NCBI GenBank assembly: GCA_022414725.1
Contig: CM039462.1
Span: forward strand, 16,553,666 to 16,617,665
From: Microglena sp. YARC
Lineage: Eukaryota; Chlorophyta; Chlorophyceae; Chlamydomonadales; Chlamydomonadaceae
DNA length: 64,000 bases
Direction: 5' to 3'
Part shown: piece by piece, positions 17,965-30,438 of the stretch
Position numbering within the stretch: the stretch's first letter is position 1
How the letters are laid out: each line of letters begins with the position of its first letter
The notes under the pieces: generated by a model
The model's database searches: none
What the model was told of the DNA's origin: nothing
What the model saw: the letters and a program-made list of their open reading frames with translations, nothing else
Position numbers and translations under genes: made by a program

Positions 17965-18190
17965 GGTAATACAAACCAAATGCGTTTTGTGTATGGGACC
18001 GAGCGGAATTAATACAACCAATGCATGGTTGTGTATGGGACCGGCTATTACACAACTTCAATAGCTGCGGGTTTCTGTTATGGACCGGCAATACAACCAA
18101 TTGCGTGTTTTGGTGTATGGGCATCGGCAATACAACCATGCAATTTTTGTGTGGGGATGCGGGCAATACAACCAATGCTATTTGTCGTAT
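17965..18190 (+). repeat. Tandem ~50-bp repeat (ggcaatacaaccaatgc)
   Basis: Five imperfect copies of a unit joining tacaaccaatgc to tgtgtatgggaccgg. Confidence 0.75.
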
Positions 18191-19708
18191 GGTGGGGATG
18201 CGGATCGGATCGGTTGCGGTTGCTGTTGATTTATTTCCACCACCAACACCTTTGAAGCAACAGCGCCCACAACCATCCAGCCTTTCGGAAAGCCCCATGA
18301 TGGCGGTCTCCACCCACGCCCGGATGTTGATTCGCAGTCGCTCCCGGCTAACGAGGTGATTTCCCGATGGACGTACCCGTTAGAAGCCGCAGTTCGGCTC
18401 GCGTGAATACCGTGGCGAAACCGCTTCACACGGCCGTACCATGCGCAGTCCACTCACTGGCGTGAAGTGACTGGAGGAGCGCATAGGCGTTTGCCAGATG
18501 CTTACTCGCCACAAAGCGGTCTTCCACCAGGTATACAGACGCGTGTAAACTCATCCTTGCCATCTCTAGTGACTCCAAACAAGACGCACAACAAGAGGGA
18601 TATTGACTCAGACCCACATCGAGTAACCTGCCCATATTAGTTATATTACTATACTACTACCAAACACAGACCGCATCTCGGTCAGCAAAACAGCGAATGG
18701 CAAAACGAGCCGCCATGAGGCACGATCGCATTCCCATTCCTGCACTGAAGCGTCAGAGACCGGACATCAGCACGAGACTCTGTCCAGCCAACCGCACACG
18801 CACGAGTCTGCGCGAGGCCTCCGCAGTGCCACTTTTGCAAATGGATAGACCAATATACTCTAGAAATCGAAGTGAGTATAAAGGTCCTGCTCAAGATGAA
18901 CAGCATATTTTACATACAGCGTCTTTCACGAGCAGCATACCCAAATAACGAGACCGACGTGACGGCACCCATTCAGCTGCCAGATAGAAACCAATAGCGC
19001 ACACTAAAACCGCGAGTCCCGAAAGCTTCGCAAATCTCATTCCACACCCACGGTATCTCAAACGCCGGAGAGTTCTCTTGAAGAAAGACGCTCAACAAAG
19101 AAGACCGTCCAAAACAGGAATACCTCCACACAAGTTGAAGAACGCTTACCGAATATATCTTCACCGCCCTTCCCAGCTATATATTCTCTATATATATGAT
19201 GCGTGTGAGATCGGGCCGTATCTCTCTCTGACACGATTATATATATCTCAATCTATCTATCTACTCTCTATTACATCCATATTATCTCTCGGAAACTGAT
19301 TATCTATACACACCCGCATCGCGAAAGAATCATCTCGCAAAAACAACAAGATCTTCTCTCTATCTCTCTCTATAAAAAAAAATCTATCTATGTTCCCACC
19401 GATACCACTGAACAATCGCCGTAAACATAGCATGTGTATCAAAATAAATTCAACGACGGTCTTTTTCACACATCGTCACTTATCAATTGAACCGGCGAAA
19501 ATATCTTATATATCTTTGTAAAGGTAAATGAATCAGGCGATCGTAACCTTCGGTCAGGTGCGTCATGCCGTGCTAGCCAGAACTCGACGGCTCGATTGAG
19601 TACGCAACCATTCCAAATACATTCCACGAAGTTACTCGTGACCTGCGAATACCCAATCGTCTAAAGCGACATCACGGAAGGAGGACCTGCGCATCTTCGG
19701 AACCAACG
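18191..19708. other. No recognisable gene; simple repeats near 19180-19390
   Basis: Short open frames only. TATATA and TCTCTATC microsatellites between 19175 and 19390. Confidence 0.4.
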
Positions 19709-20708
19709 NNNNNNNNNNNNNNNNNNNNNNNNNNNNNNNNNNNNNNNNNNNNNNNNNNNNNNNNNNNNNNNNNNNNNNNNNNNNNNNNNNNNNNNNNNNN
19801 NNNNNNNNNNNNNNNNNNNNNNNNNNNNNNNNNNNNNNNNNNNNNNNNNNNNNNNNNNNNNNNNNNNNNNNNNNNNNNNNNNNNNNNNNNNNNNNNNNNN
19901 NNNNNNNNNNNNNNNNNNNNNNNNNNNNNNNNNNNNNNNNNNNNNNNNNNNNNNNNNNNNNNNNNNNNNNNNNNNNNNNNNNNNNNNNNNNNNNNNNNNN
20001 NNNNNNNNNNNNNNNNNNNNNNNNNNNNNNNNNNNNNNNNNNNNNNNNNNNNNNNNNNNNNNNNNNNNNNNNNNNNNNNNNNNNNNNNNNNNNNNNNNNN
20101 NNNNNNNNNNNNNNNNNNNNNNNNNNNNNNNNNNNNNNNNNNNNNNNNNNNNNNNNNNNNNNNNNNNNNNNNNNNNNNNNNNNNNNNNNNNNNNNNNNNN
20201 NNNNNNNNNNNNNNNNNNNNNNNNNNNNNNNNNNNNNNNNNNNNNNNNNNNNNNNNNNNNNNNNNNNNNNNNNNNNNNNNNNNNNNNNNNNNNNNNNNNN
20301 NNNNNNNNNNNNNNNNNNNNNNNNNNNNNNNNNNNNNNNNNNNNNNNNNNNNNNNNNNNNNNNNNNNNNNNNNNNNNNNNNNNNNNNNNNNNNNNNNNNN
20401 NNNNNNNNNNNNNNNNNNNNNNNNNNNNNNNNNNNNNNNNNNNNNNNNNNNNNNNNNNNNNNNNNNNNNNNNNNNNNNNNNNNNNNNNNNNNNNNNNNNN
20501 NNNNNNNNNNNNNNNNNNNNNNNNNNNNNNNNNNNNNNNNNNNNNNNNNNNNNNNNNNNNNNNNNNNNNNNNNNNNNNNNNNNNNNNNNNNNNNNNNNNN
20601 NNNNNNNNNNNNNNNNNNNNNNNNNNNNNNNNNNNNNNNNNNNNNNNNNNNNNNNNNNNNNNNNNNNNNNNNNNNNNNNNNNNNNNNNNNNNNNNNNNNN
20701 NNNNNNNN
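19709..20708. other. Assembly gap, 1000 Ns
   Basis: Exactly 1000 Ns, a round-number scaffold gap; continuity across it is a scaffolder's claim and the real distance is unknown. Confidence 0.98.
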
Positions 20709-23700
20709 ACCGATACAGTAGGTCACCCGGCAATAAGTCGACATCGACTTGCGTCAGTCCGAGCCAATCAAGGATTCTATCGATGACGCAGATCGTGCGC
20801 TGGTGTTCCGTTGGCTTCGAAGGATCATGCCGTTTTAGATCAGAAGCTCGCAAAGTACTGTGGCTCATACTCAGAGAACATCTACAGTGCTTCGTCCTTG
20901 GAGAAACAAAAGCCGCGCGAGGAAGTAAAATACCGCGGTATCGTGGAAGGAACGGTGGTGCACCTCGTCCGTCACACCATAAGTGACATGTAACGTGACG
21001 CAATAGTCCCTGCATCTCAGACATTTCAACCGTAAGGTCAAAGGGAACATGCTGACCCAACTGGAAGTCGTCAGTCAGGTGGGGCTAGGGAGGGAGCTAG
21101 GGAGGGACAGATACCTAAACGATCCCAGAACCATGTATCGAGAGGCTGGTCATCGAGGAGGAATCGGTGAGAGAGTCCGGATTCCATTAAATAATACGAG
21201 TATAAATGATTACTCATTTACGGATTACCTTCGTACTCCACCCTTATGCAGCCGACTCTACCTCATACTGCCACCAAGCAGCGATAAGTTCATGATGTAC
21301 ACAGGCTCCCAAGAGAGCCAGAGGAGACCTCCGCGGTGGCGAGGTAGGCAGTACGTGGGAAGCCGTTCTCAACAGGAACGGCAAGGTACCGGATGAGAAG
21401 CGTGCGAGCTGTCCCGAAGGAAGAGCTGGTCGAGCGCCTTCGATCAGACGACAAATATATTGGGAGACCAGCCCGCTCGGCTTGAGGGCAACCGAAATAG
21501 GACCTCCAGAGATCCAAAGACGACCAGGGTGGAACGTGGTGAACCCGATAGGAATGATCAGACCGGCCGGGCCAGCTACCTTGTCCAGCACCAGATTGAA
21601 TAGGATAGTCCTAGCTGTGCGATTAGCGTCGCAGAACGACGGATTCAGGAGATCTGGATGATGCTGGATAGCCTGTTTTGGCCCTGCCGGCGAAGGAGCG
21701 CTCACAAGACCCGACCCACGAATGGATGGAACGTCGGATGAGGCCCTCAACACACCAATCCTACCGGTCGTGGGAGACGAGAGTTCGATTAGCTGCGAGT
21801 CGGCCACTGCTTTGGAGCGCTTCGGGCATGCCTTTGCCCGACAAAGTAAGCGACGATGTGAGAGCACCGATACTAGCAAGTGGAGCAAACATGGAGACCG
21901 CATAGGAAAGCGCGGAGGACAGTGGACCGAGTGCCCCTCCGCATATCGGGTAACGCCTGCGCTATCCGTGGGCCTCTAAGGAGAGGTCGCACACAACCTA
22001 ATCCGGGGTGGTTAGCATAAAACCGAAGTAAAAAATAACAAAAAAAAAAGTTTTTTTTGGGTCTTTTTCCCCGTGGCATACAAAAAGGGCTCCCACCGGC
22101 CCCAGGGCCCCACCGCCCCGCTGAGACCGCTCAGTTGTGCAACCCCCCCCGTCCTTCAACCCACACAAGAACTCTACGCAGCGAGCCGGCCGTTCCAAGT
22201 TCTGCACCGCTACGGAGGCTAGCGCGAAAGATAGGGTGTAAGTACGCAGCTTGAAACCTCAAGCCCACAGGCACAGAAACCCAACGTAGATTAAAGATTG
22301 CGTAAAACGCAGTGCTAGGGAGCTTGAGGAAATGACCATTGCTCGGATTATAAAAAAATACGTTTGGACCAACTCAGAGAATGGATCATAACTTCAAGAG
22401 GAACAGCAGAGGGTATGCGATGGATACAACTCGATCCGCCACACAGATAACATTGTAAAATAGGTTCCCAGTGCCACGGGCGCGGAATGCCGAAGCACGT
22501 TCACCATGGGGCCCACAAGTCGGCGGCCGAGTTCCTCAATGGCGTGAACACGGGACTGCTCATTTGATGCGAAGCTGGAGACGTCGCAAACTCCGAGATC
22601 TCTGGTGTGACGATGAAAGAGCAAGGACCCAACGAAGGACTGCGAGTCAAGGTGTGCATACGTCAACTCTGGAAACCCGAAAGAGCATTTTATAGTCCTA
22701 CATGAGGGAAGCAAAGCCGAAGTTTAATCAAATGGCTAAAGTCAGACATCAGAAGACATATAGGACATCGGGGTGTCAAGCAGCAGGAGATGGGCTATGC
22801 AGAACCGAGTTCGGTATCAACGCAGGCAATATTTCATCAACAACTGGGACGGTCCAAACAACATTATCGTAGGTCAGAAGGATGACTGCCAGACTAAGAC
22901 GGTCGTCATGCTCGATCAAGGATGATCGAATTCTCCAAGGACAGGAGACTCCATGAAGGGAACGGCAACGTGTATGAACCCATCGCGAATCTTGCCCGTG
23001 TGCCTACCGAGTGCTTCTGCCCGACTTATGAAGACTTTTCAACACGTCGTTAGAAGGCACAAACACCGGAGACGTTAACAAGAATGCTAGCGGATGCACC
23101 CTACTTTCAGTGTGGACACGTGTATCAATATCCTGCAGAAGCATGAAGCAAGAGGAGAGGCTTGCCTCAAGTACAGCCGTCGAAACAAGGATCTACTGTC
23201 GTCCTCGCTTGATACGGAGTTCTTTGTTTGTCTGGACCTGGCGGTTAGTCCTCTATACGGGACACTTCAAGCGTGATGGGAAAGGTTGCTCCAGCACCAT
23301 CTCAGACTGCGACTAACACCGCATCTACCGAACAGCCGATATGAACAGAGTCTGGAGACAAAGCTTTCGATGACAAGAAGTCGGTCGAATTAGTTTTGTG
23401 GATGCGACTGATCGGGAGCTCTAGAGCTCGGCCTGTTCTTTGGCACGAAGATTGGCAAAAAACACGACGACTTGGCAAAGTGATGCCATACGATGATAGG
23501 AGTCGGTAAGGTAGGGCAAGGTCTGTCCTGCTGAAATTACCATCACATCGTGCTGTGCTGAAGATGCTGTTGCAATCTCTCCAGCAAGCGAGAGGAAGTG
23601 TTTTTGGTTCAGCAAACATCTTCGACCAAGGAGGTCGTCGTGGGATGCGACATGCCGGCTGAAAATGAGCACTGTAATCCCACAAGTAGGGGAAGTTCCA

Positions 23701-24474
23701 TTGAGAGCATTGACTTCTGGCGATCCGGGCTTGAAATCCGCGAGGAAAAAAGGAGAAGGCGGGGTTCATTCAAGTGGACCTACGCCGATCATTTATCGCG
23801 AGCAAATACAAACGCCGGACTACAAGGACACTGGTGACAACATTGGGGGCGACGAACTTCGTCTCTTGTTTCCCGCTTGACGTCGCTATGTAAGGACTCC
23901 AAAGGCAGAGCGGCGACTACGGCCCATAGGCTTAAAGATCATGGAGACTGGGAGAGATTGCCAACCTTTATCCACCGTGCCCTTGGTCGAGTAACGACCC
24001 TGCGGGAAGCGCATTCCGCATGGAGACCTTTCTGGACGGCTTGTTCCAACGCCATCATGAATCGACTGAGAGAACCCCCTGCTGCTAGCAACGAAACAGG
24101 CTCCACGAGGTTCCCTGAGCATGGGACAATGAAGGATCGCCAATACAGAGGATCGAGTAAGCATCGAAAGGAAGTCCATCGACTATATCTTCAGAGAGCT
24201 GAGTACGTTCAAAAACGGCGTAACCAGCAGTACAATGCAGTGCACGTTTTGAGAGAGGACGCCTGTGGTGTTCCCAACGCTTCGGCGATTCCTTTGCCCA
24301 ACACACCACGGAGTGTACGTGTGCAATTCAATTGCTCAATGTGTCTGCCAAAATGCTGTGCCTGAAGTACTCAGCAACCCAACCGTGCCCAGACGTGTGC
24401 GATCATACCAGCAACAGGTATGAAGCTGATGTGATGGTGATGAGATGGGTATTTTACTGGACAAATTCAATACG
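20709..24474. other. No recognisable gene; host-like sequence
   Basis: Open frames exist (longest 219 codons, 21244-21903 minus; 162 codons, 23877-24365 plus), but none shows a domain, biased composition, start context or family I recognise, and frames overlap on both strands. A degenerate transposon cannot be excluded. Confidence 0.35.
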
Positions 24475-26130
24475 ACCTTGTCATATGGTTAATCCCAAAA
24501 ACGACTACTCTTTGATTATCTCAGTCTTTCTTTTACGGATTTACAAAGTCTGAATATATCTTCGATGTGTAAAAACCAGTAACCAAACGAACCAAATATT
24601 CAAATACACATATGACTCATTTTCAGCTGGTCTCAGTGCATTGCTTAATTTGCAAATGCAGCATTATGGGAATGCAATATAACTAACTAGGGTTGCCGGA
24701 CGATTTGGTTAATGATGGTTAATCCCCAAACGACGACGATGATTCTCTCTGTATCCTCAGTTTTTTACGATTTACAAAGTCTGAATATATCTCGATGTGT
24801 AAAAACAGTTAACCAAACGAAACCAAAATAATTCAATACATATATGACTTCATTTTCAGCTGGTCTCAGTGCATTGCTTAATGTCATGCAATGAATTGGG
24901 CTGCAAATATAAACTAGGTGCCGGACGTTTGTTAATGTGATGTTTTTTGTTAATCCCCAAAACGACGTAACGATGATTTCTCTCTGTATTAATTTTTACG
25001 ATTGACAAAGTCAGCAAAATAATACTCCGATGTGTTAAAAAAACAGTTTAACCAACGAACGAAATATTCAATACATATATGACTCATTTTCAGCTGCGGT
25101 CTCAGTGCATTGCAAATGTCAGGCAATGAATGCTATTATAATAGGTGCCGGACGTTTGGTAATGTTGGTTAATTCCCCAAAACGACCGACTATTGATTCT
25201 CTCTGTATTTTTTACGCTTACAAGTCTTATATCTCGATGATGTGTTAAAAAACAGGTTAACCAACGAACCAAATATTCAATACATATATGAGCTCATTTC
25301 AGCTGGGTCTCAGTGCCATTGAAATGTCAGCAATGAATGCTATATAACTAGTGCGGACGTTTGCGTTAATGTTGGTTAATCCCCAAACGAGACTATTGAT
25401 CCTCTGTATTTTTTTACCGATTTACAAAGTCTGAATATATCTCGATGTGTAAAGAACAGTTAAACAAACGAAACCAAATTAGTTCAATTACATATATGAC
25501 TCATTTTTCAGCTGGTCTCAGTGTGCATTGCAAATGTCAAGCAATGATAATGCTATTAACTAGGTGCCGGACTTTGGTTAATGTTGGTTTAATCCCCAAA
25601 ACGACGACTTATTATTCTCTCTGGATTTTTTTTACGATTTAACAAAGAAATGGAGCGTTCCTGCCTGCGATTTTTTCTTAAGTTCTAAATCAGATTAAGC
25701 GGGGAGAGATGTACTTTAGAGCCCTCCTGAACGACTCGCTATGCTTGAGAAATCAGCACCAAGGAATTTACAATTGGCTCCATACCATGTTTTCGCCACC
25801 AATCAAAATCGGCCGGAGGCAGGAACGCACATTTAAAGTCTTGAATATATTCTCGATGTGTAAAAACAGTTAACCAAACGAACCAAATATTCAATTATGA
25901 CTCATTTTCAGCCTGGTCTCAGTGCATGCAAATGTCAGCAATGAAGCAATATAAACTAGGTGCCGGACGTTGGTTTAAATGTTGGTTAATCCCGCAAAAC
26001 GACGACGATTTGATTCTCTCTGGTATTTTTTTACGATTTACAAAGTCTGAATTATATCTCGATGTGTAAAAACATTAACCAAACGAACCAAATATTCAAT
26101 ACATATATGACTCAGTTTCAGCTGGTCTCA
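24475..26130. repeat. Satellite array, ~205-235 bp unit, seven copies
   Basis: Unit landmarks: tttacaaagtctgaatatat, ctcgatgtgtaaaaacagtt, aaccaaacgaaccaaatatt, atatgactcattttcagctg, aggtgccggacgtttggtta. Copies begin near 24537, 24770, 25000, 25216, 25419, 25635 and 26035; the sixth is split by a MITE. Copies differ mostly by small indels. Confidence 0.88.
25648..25838. mobile_element. MITE, copy 2, inserted in the satellite
   Basis: Ends aaatggagcgttcctgcct and aggcaggaacgcacattt are inverted copies. The satellite flanks read acaaag on the left and aaagtcttgaat on the right, where unbroken units read acaaagtctgaat; so aaag appears duplicated at the insertion site. Confidence 0.75.
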
Positions 26131-26589
26131 TACTCATCAATATCATTCACCATCAGAAGACAGCTTCATGTTGACGATGCACCATACGCTGGGTACGGTT
26201 GGTTGCTGAGTACTCGTCACAGCATCTTTTGCAGACACCTTGAAGCATGACTTGCACACATGCATCCTGGAGTCTGGGCAAAGGAAGCCGAATCGTTGGA
26301 ACACACCAGCGGTCCTTCTCAAACGTGCACTGCATGACGCTGCTGTACGCCGTTTGAAACTTATTCAGTGATGTCGTGGGCTCCCTCGAATGTGTTTCGA
26401 ATTCCTATACTGATGAGAGATACTTCTCCACTCAGGAACTTTTGCAACCTCTCAACTCTAGATTCGACGAGATTCTCAGGATCTACTCGGCACTCGCCGC
26501 ATCAGATTTCTCCATGTCGACAGCATTTTCAGCAGGGTAGACCTCTCCCCGATAACCACAGAAACGCCGTGAATCCGTCGAATACTTCC
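26131..26589. other. No recognisable gene
   Basis: Transition between the satellite and the decayed T5orf172 gene; no feature seen on either strand. Confidence 0.35.
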
Positions 26590-27422
26590 TGCATGGATTA
26601 CGAAACTTCTGTCCGGTATCTGTAACGGACATTACAAACTTGCTTATCTTGTCGTGTTTCTTGGAGGTCTGGGAATTGGCTGCGGGAATCGTGAAACGCC
26701 TCTTCAAACATGTACCTGACTTGCTTTGCCCCCCAGGTCTTTGAGTACTGCGAGGGTCTTGTTTGCGGTCGTTTTTTCCTTCAAACAGACGTCTGAATGC
26801 GTCGCATAAAATCTGTCTGTTTCACCACTTTTTCAGAGAGTTCATCGATGTTTGCAGCGAGATGAATTCGATCACAGAGGGAACCTTGGGTGTTTGATTT
26901 GCATCGACGACATTCTGTAAGGGGAGGGCGGTATGATGACCTCTGTGCACAGTTGCGCGACGATTCCTTCTCTTTCCACGGGTGTCCTCGTGGTCTTCCT
27001 CGCGCACATCCCTCTCCTCGCGCACTCTGTCTCTCATCGTCGGAGTGTTGGCATCGCCGTTTGCTTCTGCGCCATTCCACAGGAATTTCAGCATCACGGT
27101 CTGCATCAGCATCGCCACAGTACGGAAAACATTGACTTGTCAATTTCAAAGTATTCTGCACCGATGTCTTTTCTTTCGATCACATCGTCATGTGACGGAG
27201 CATGTTCAGTAGGCATTTTTCGGCTTCTCTAGACTTGTTGCGCTGTACGCTAGTGACAAAAGACCATCTGCGATCCGCTTTGGATAATTCGATAATCTCT
27301 TGCTAGAACGGCTTTGTTGTGTGTCCGATCTTGATGATTATCTCATCAGATGTGAGTGTGTGCTTGACAAACTCGCGTTCGATGATACCGTACACTACGT
27401 TTGATGTTCCTTGTGTTGCCAT
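26590..27422 (-). pseudogene. Divergent T5orf172-type gene, several frameshifts
   Basis: ATG at 27422 opens with NVVYGIIEREF ... IIIKIGHTTKPF, then in the next frame SKRLSNYP, matching the T5orf172 domain of the 31 kb gene. Further collinear matches to that gene in changing frames: RKDIGAEYFEIDKSMFS, MLKFLWNGAEANGDA, NVVDANQTPKVPSV, ELSEKVVKQTDFMRRI, LAVLKDLGGKAS and SQFPDLQETRQDKQV. So the whole long-type protein was once present, clearly diverged in sequence, with at least four frame changes. A TATA-like ggtataaagagg is at 27494-27505. Genuine pseudogene or error-ridden consensus cannot be told apart here. Confidence 0.62.
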
Positions 27423-27493
27423 CGAATGATACCAGTTGTTCTCAAGATAGTTAAATTGTATTAGTGTGTGCCATCGTTTACACCATATTCCTC

Positions 27494-27505
27494 CTCTTTA
27501 TACCT
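27494..27505 (-). promoter_or_regulatory. TATA-like box for the 27.4 kb T5orf172 gene
   Basis: Minus strand reads ggtataaagagg, about 75 bases upstream of the ATG at 27422. Confidence 0.35.
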
Positions 27506-27671
27506 AGAAGCTACCCGATAATTATCATAATCTACTTGCTCGCTCCGCGAATATCATGTGTGTGCGATTGCCATGTGCAGTATGTCCGCGTTAACAACAT
27601 TTGTTCTCCATCGCCGCATCCAACGCATGATGTCTCATGCTGACAGGCCTGATTGATGTTCTTGAGTATCG

Positions 27672-27776
27672 GAACCAAAAAGAACCAAAAAGAACCAAAA
27701 AGAACCAAAGAACCAAAAAGAACCAAAAGAACCAAAAAGAACCAAAAAGAACCATAAAGAACCATAAAGAAACCAG
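27672..27776. repeat. Microsatellite of aaccaaaaag units
   Basis: About nine copies of an 9-11 base unit with small length changes. Confidence 0.9.
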
Positions 27777-27972
27777 GGGTAGTTAGATCACTTGGGTCAC
27801 TTGGAAATGTCTCCATAATGTACTACTCTCTGTATAGCGCACCTCTCGACTTCCAAATTCCATGTTTTTTCGACGATTTTCAATTTCTGAGTGGGGCATA
27901 CTGTGACACTTGAGAAATGCGTGAAAATCGCGGCTCACATGAAGTTATCAAACAATAAAGGGGATAAGAGAG

Positions 27973-28203
27973 TTGTCACTAATGAATGAATCCGGGGTAG
28001 ACGAATACAAGTGTATCACTCAATACTTCAATCATGAAACGTCGCAGTTTCAATCACATACGAAATGTGCTCGTTGCGACAAGTCGTTACAAGTTTCATC
28101 AACTCCTGTTTGCGGATTCTTTTGCAAAACGATACTTGAAGCCGAAGAACCGAAGATGAAATTGTATATGAAGCACGATATGATAAACCGTATGAACAAA
28201 TGA
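27973..28203 (+). CDS. Small hypothetical protein with CxxC (weak)
   Basis: 76 codons; contains CARCDKSL and CGFFCK, which could bind zinc. No family recognised; may be chance. An 85-codon frame overlaps it on the other strand. Confidence 0.25.
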   Translation: MSLMNESGVDEYKCITQYFNHETSQFQSHTKCARCDKSLQVSSTPVCGFFCKTILEAEEPKMKLYMKHDMINRMNK

Positions 28204-28856
28204 ATCTCCAATCGAGTTCAAGACACCGACCTGTTGCGAGCACTGTTTTCTTACAACATCCTGAGGATAAAAGCAAGTACGACATCCGGATCCATGTGAA
28301 ACGAATTAAGAAACTGAATAAACTGAATAACTTGTGGCATTAGCCCCCCCTTAGTAAATCGACTTGTGGCCTTAGCCCCCCGTAGTAAATCAAAGTGTAG
28401 CCTTCGAATACCGATCGATACCTTGGGAATGTCTACAGAATGTCCTCTCTGTATAGCGCACCTCTCGACGTGGTCGACCTGTCCAGCATGATTAGGAGAC
28501 GCAACCACGCACTCAAACACAAACACACAAAACACACAAGCACGCACATGCATGCACACACAAGGGTCTTCGCGCACATCTGTATCTGACCTAAGAAGCT
28601 GCTAGAAGCTACCTATAAGGTACCCAATATATTCTCAAGATCTACTTGCTCGCCGCGAATATCATGTGTGTGCGATGGCATGTGCAGTATGTCCGCGTTA
28701 CATTTCACAATACATGCTGATCCAAATGAACTGCTACCCCAACCGAAAGCACACGCCGTCCTACAGTCAGCGGAACAGTATAATGAAAACATATCAACCA
28801 TACATGTTATAAACATAACTTCCATTCAATCATAAATCACCATTACACAACACGCA
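28204..28856. repeat. Intergenic with tandem and dispersed repeats
   Basis: A 33-bp unit (cttgtggcattagccccccc with tagtaaatc) is present twice at 28327-28393. A CA-rich microsatellite spans 28500-28562. Seventy bases at 28635-28705 repeat 27535-27600 (cgcgaatatcatgtgtgtgc). The dispersed motif ctacagtcagcggaacagta lies near 28760-28790, inverted relative to 6.1 kb. Confidence 0.6.
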
Positions 28857-29869
28857 GTGAAGTCTGTTATTTCTACTGATGAGTTAACCGATCATATATT
28901 GAGGCGTCTCAAATGCGAAGAATGCAAATGGATTTTTGGGGGGTTGAGTTCTAATCCATGTTTAACATGGGGTGTGATACTCGCAAATCCTGACAAGCAT
29001 GGGATTGAATGGTTGAGCAAAAACAGATCATTACGTGGGAGATTGTCTCGAGTAACCCTAACAAAAAAATGGGATTGGGGTGGGTTGAGCATGAATCTCA
29101 ACATCACTCAGGACATTGTACTCACAATCCTGACAAAATGTGGGATTGGTATTGGTTAAGTAGAAATCCATGCACTACGTTGGGTATGGTGTTGAGTTAC
29201 CCATACAAAAAATGGAGTTGGTATTGGTTGAGTAGCAACCCGAGTATTACTTGGGGCGACATACAATCCAACCCATATAAACCATGGGATTTGGACTATG
29301 TTGAGCACAAATCCTAACATTACATGGGATATTGTACAAACCAACCCACACAAACCATGGAAATGGATAGGATTAAGTATGAACCCTAATGTCACAATGG
29401 ACATTGTACTCAACAACCCAGATAAAACCATGGGACTGGTATATGTTGAGCAGAAACCCTAACATTACATGGGATATTGTACAGAACAACCCAGATAAAC
29501 CATGGGATTGGATTGTATTAAGCATGAACAAAAACATCACTAATGACATTGTACTCAGTAACCCAGATAAACCGTGGAACTGGTATTATATCAGTACAAA
29601 CCCGATCGTTACGTGGAAATAGTACAAGCCAACCCAGGGAAATCGTGGATTGGTGCGGGTTGAGTAGAAACCCCAACATCACGCTTGACATTGTACTAGA
29701 AAACCCAGATGAAGCATGGGATTGGCGTGTATTGAGCACAAATCCCAACATGTTAATTAGCGACAAAGACATTTATGGGATAGTGAAAAGACGTGAAGCA
29801 GCTATAAAGATCCAAAAAAATTTGGAGACATGTAAATACCAACCCTGTGTATGTAGTGTGTCGGAGTAG
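28857..29869 (+). pseudogene. WDI-repeat protein 1 (several frameshifts)
   Basis: A chain of open frames in the three plus frames encodes 24-26 residue repeats of the form NPDKPWDWxxLSxNPxITWDIV. N-terminal leader (LTDHILRRLKCEECKW) and C-terminal tail (DIYGIVKRREAAIKIQKN, IQ-like) match the paralogues at 38159-39293 and 57588-58933, so the gene is full length but has at least four frame changes. The family resembles repeat proteins encoded in large numbers by giant viruses; function unknown, the tail could bind calmodulin-like proteins. Confidence 0.68.
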
Positions 29870-30438
29870 ACTCTTGAAAGAGTATAATGAACTCAATTGC
29901 CCCCAATCCCATGGATTATCGGGGTTTGTTTGAACAATGTCAAAGGTGATGTTTGGGGAATCCCAAATTCTGAAGCGACTGATGTTCGTAAACAAATAAG
30001 TTTTTTAACACACCCAATTCAGAAACCATCACTAAGAGGTTTCATTTTATGACTCTTGTATAAATATGAGCATTGATGATGCTGCGCAAGCCACCGTGGT
30101 GTCGTGTGTACGAGGAGTATGCGAAAGCCTCCGCCTCGGCATGTGAGGATGCGGCATGATGTGTCGTGATAGAGTGCGTGTCTTGTGTATTCAGTCTGAT
30201 TAATTGTCTGACATTGGTGTTCCTCCTCTCTTTGCGCGTGTACTCAGATGTTTTTCGATCGTCGTCGACAGTGAGTGTTGTGTTCCTCCGTTTGCGTGTG
30301 TACGTGTACAGTGAAACAAGTTGACACCCCTTTATCGATTCTTGCATTCTATTGTTTGCCCTCAAAGAAACAGATACCATTGACCAGCTTGGTGTTGAAG
30401 ACTGAATCTGACAAGACGTCACATCTCGTCCAACAATT
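29870..30438. repeat. Intergenic of dispersed modules
   Basis: 29970-30045 repeats the start of the 5963-6101 module (gcgactgatgttcgtaaaca). 30066-30125 repeats 38020-38075 (gctgcgcaagccaccgtgg). 30130-30185 carries part of the 130-bp module (gatgcggcatgatgtgtcgt). No gene supported. Confidence 0.6.

Noticed and set aside
19632..21060. Open frames of 370 and 462 codons on the minus strand
   Set aside because: They consist mainly of translated Ns across the assembly gap.
20709..24474. Retrotransposon or transposase remnants
   Set aside because: No YxDD, DDE, RNase H, integrase or zinc-knuckle motif could be found in any frame; LTR-like pairs not seen. Left as unknown host-like DNA.
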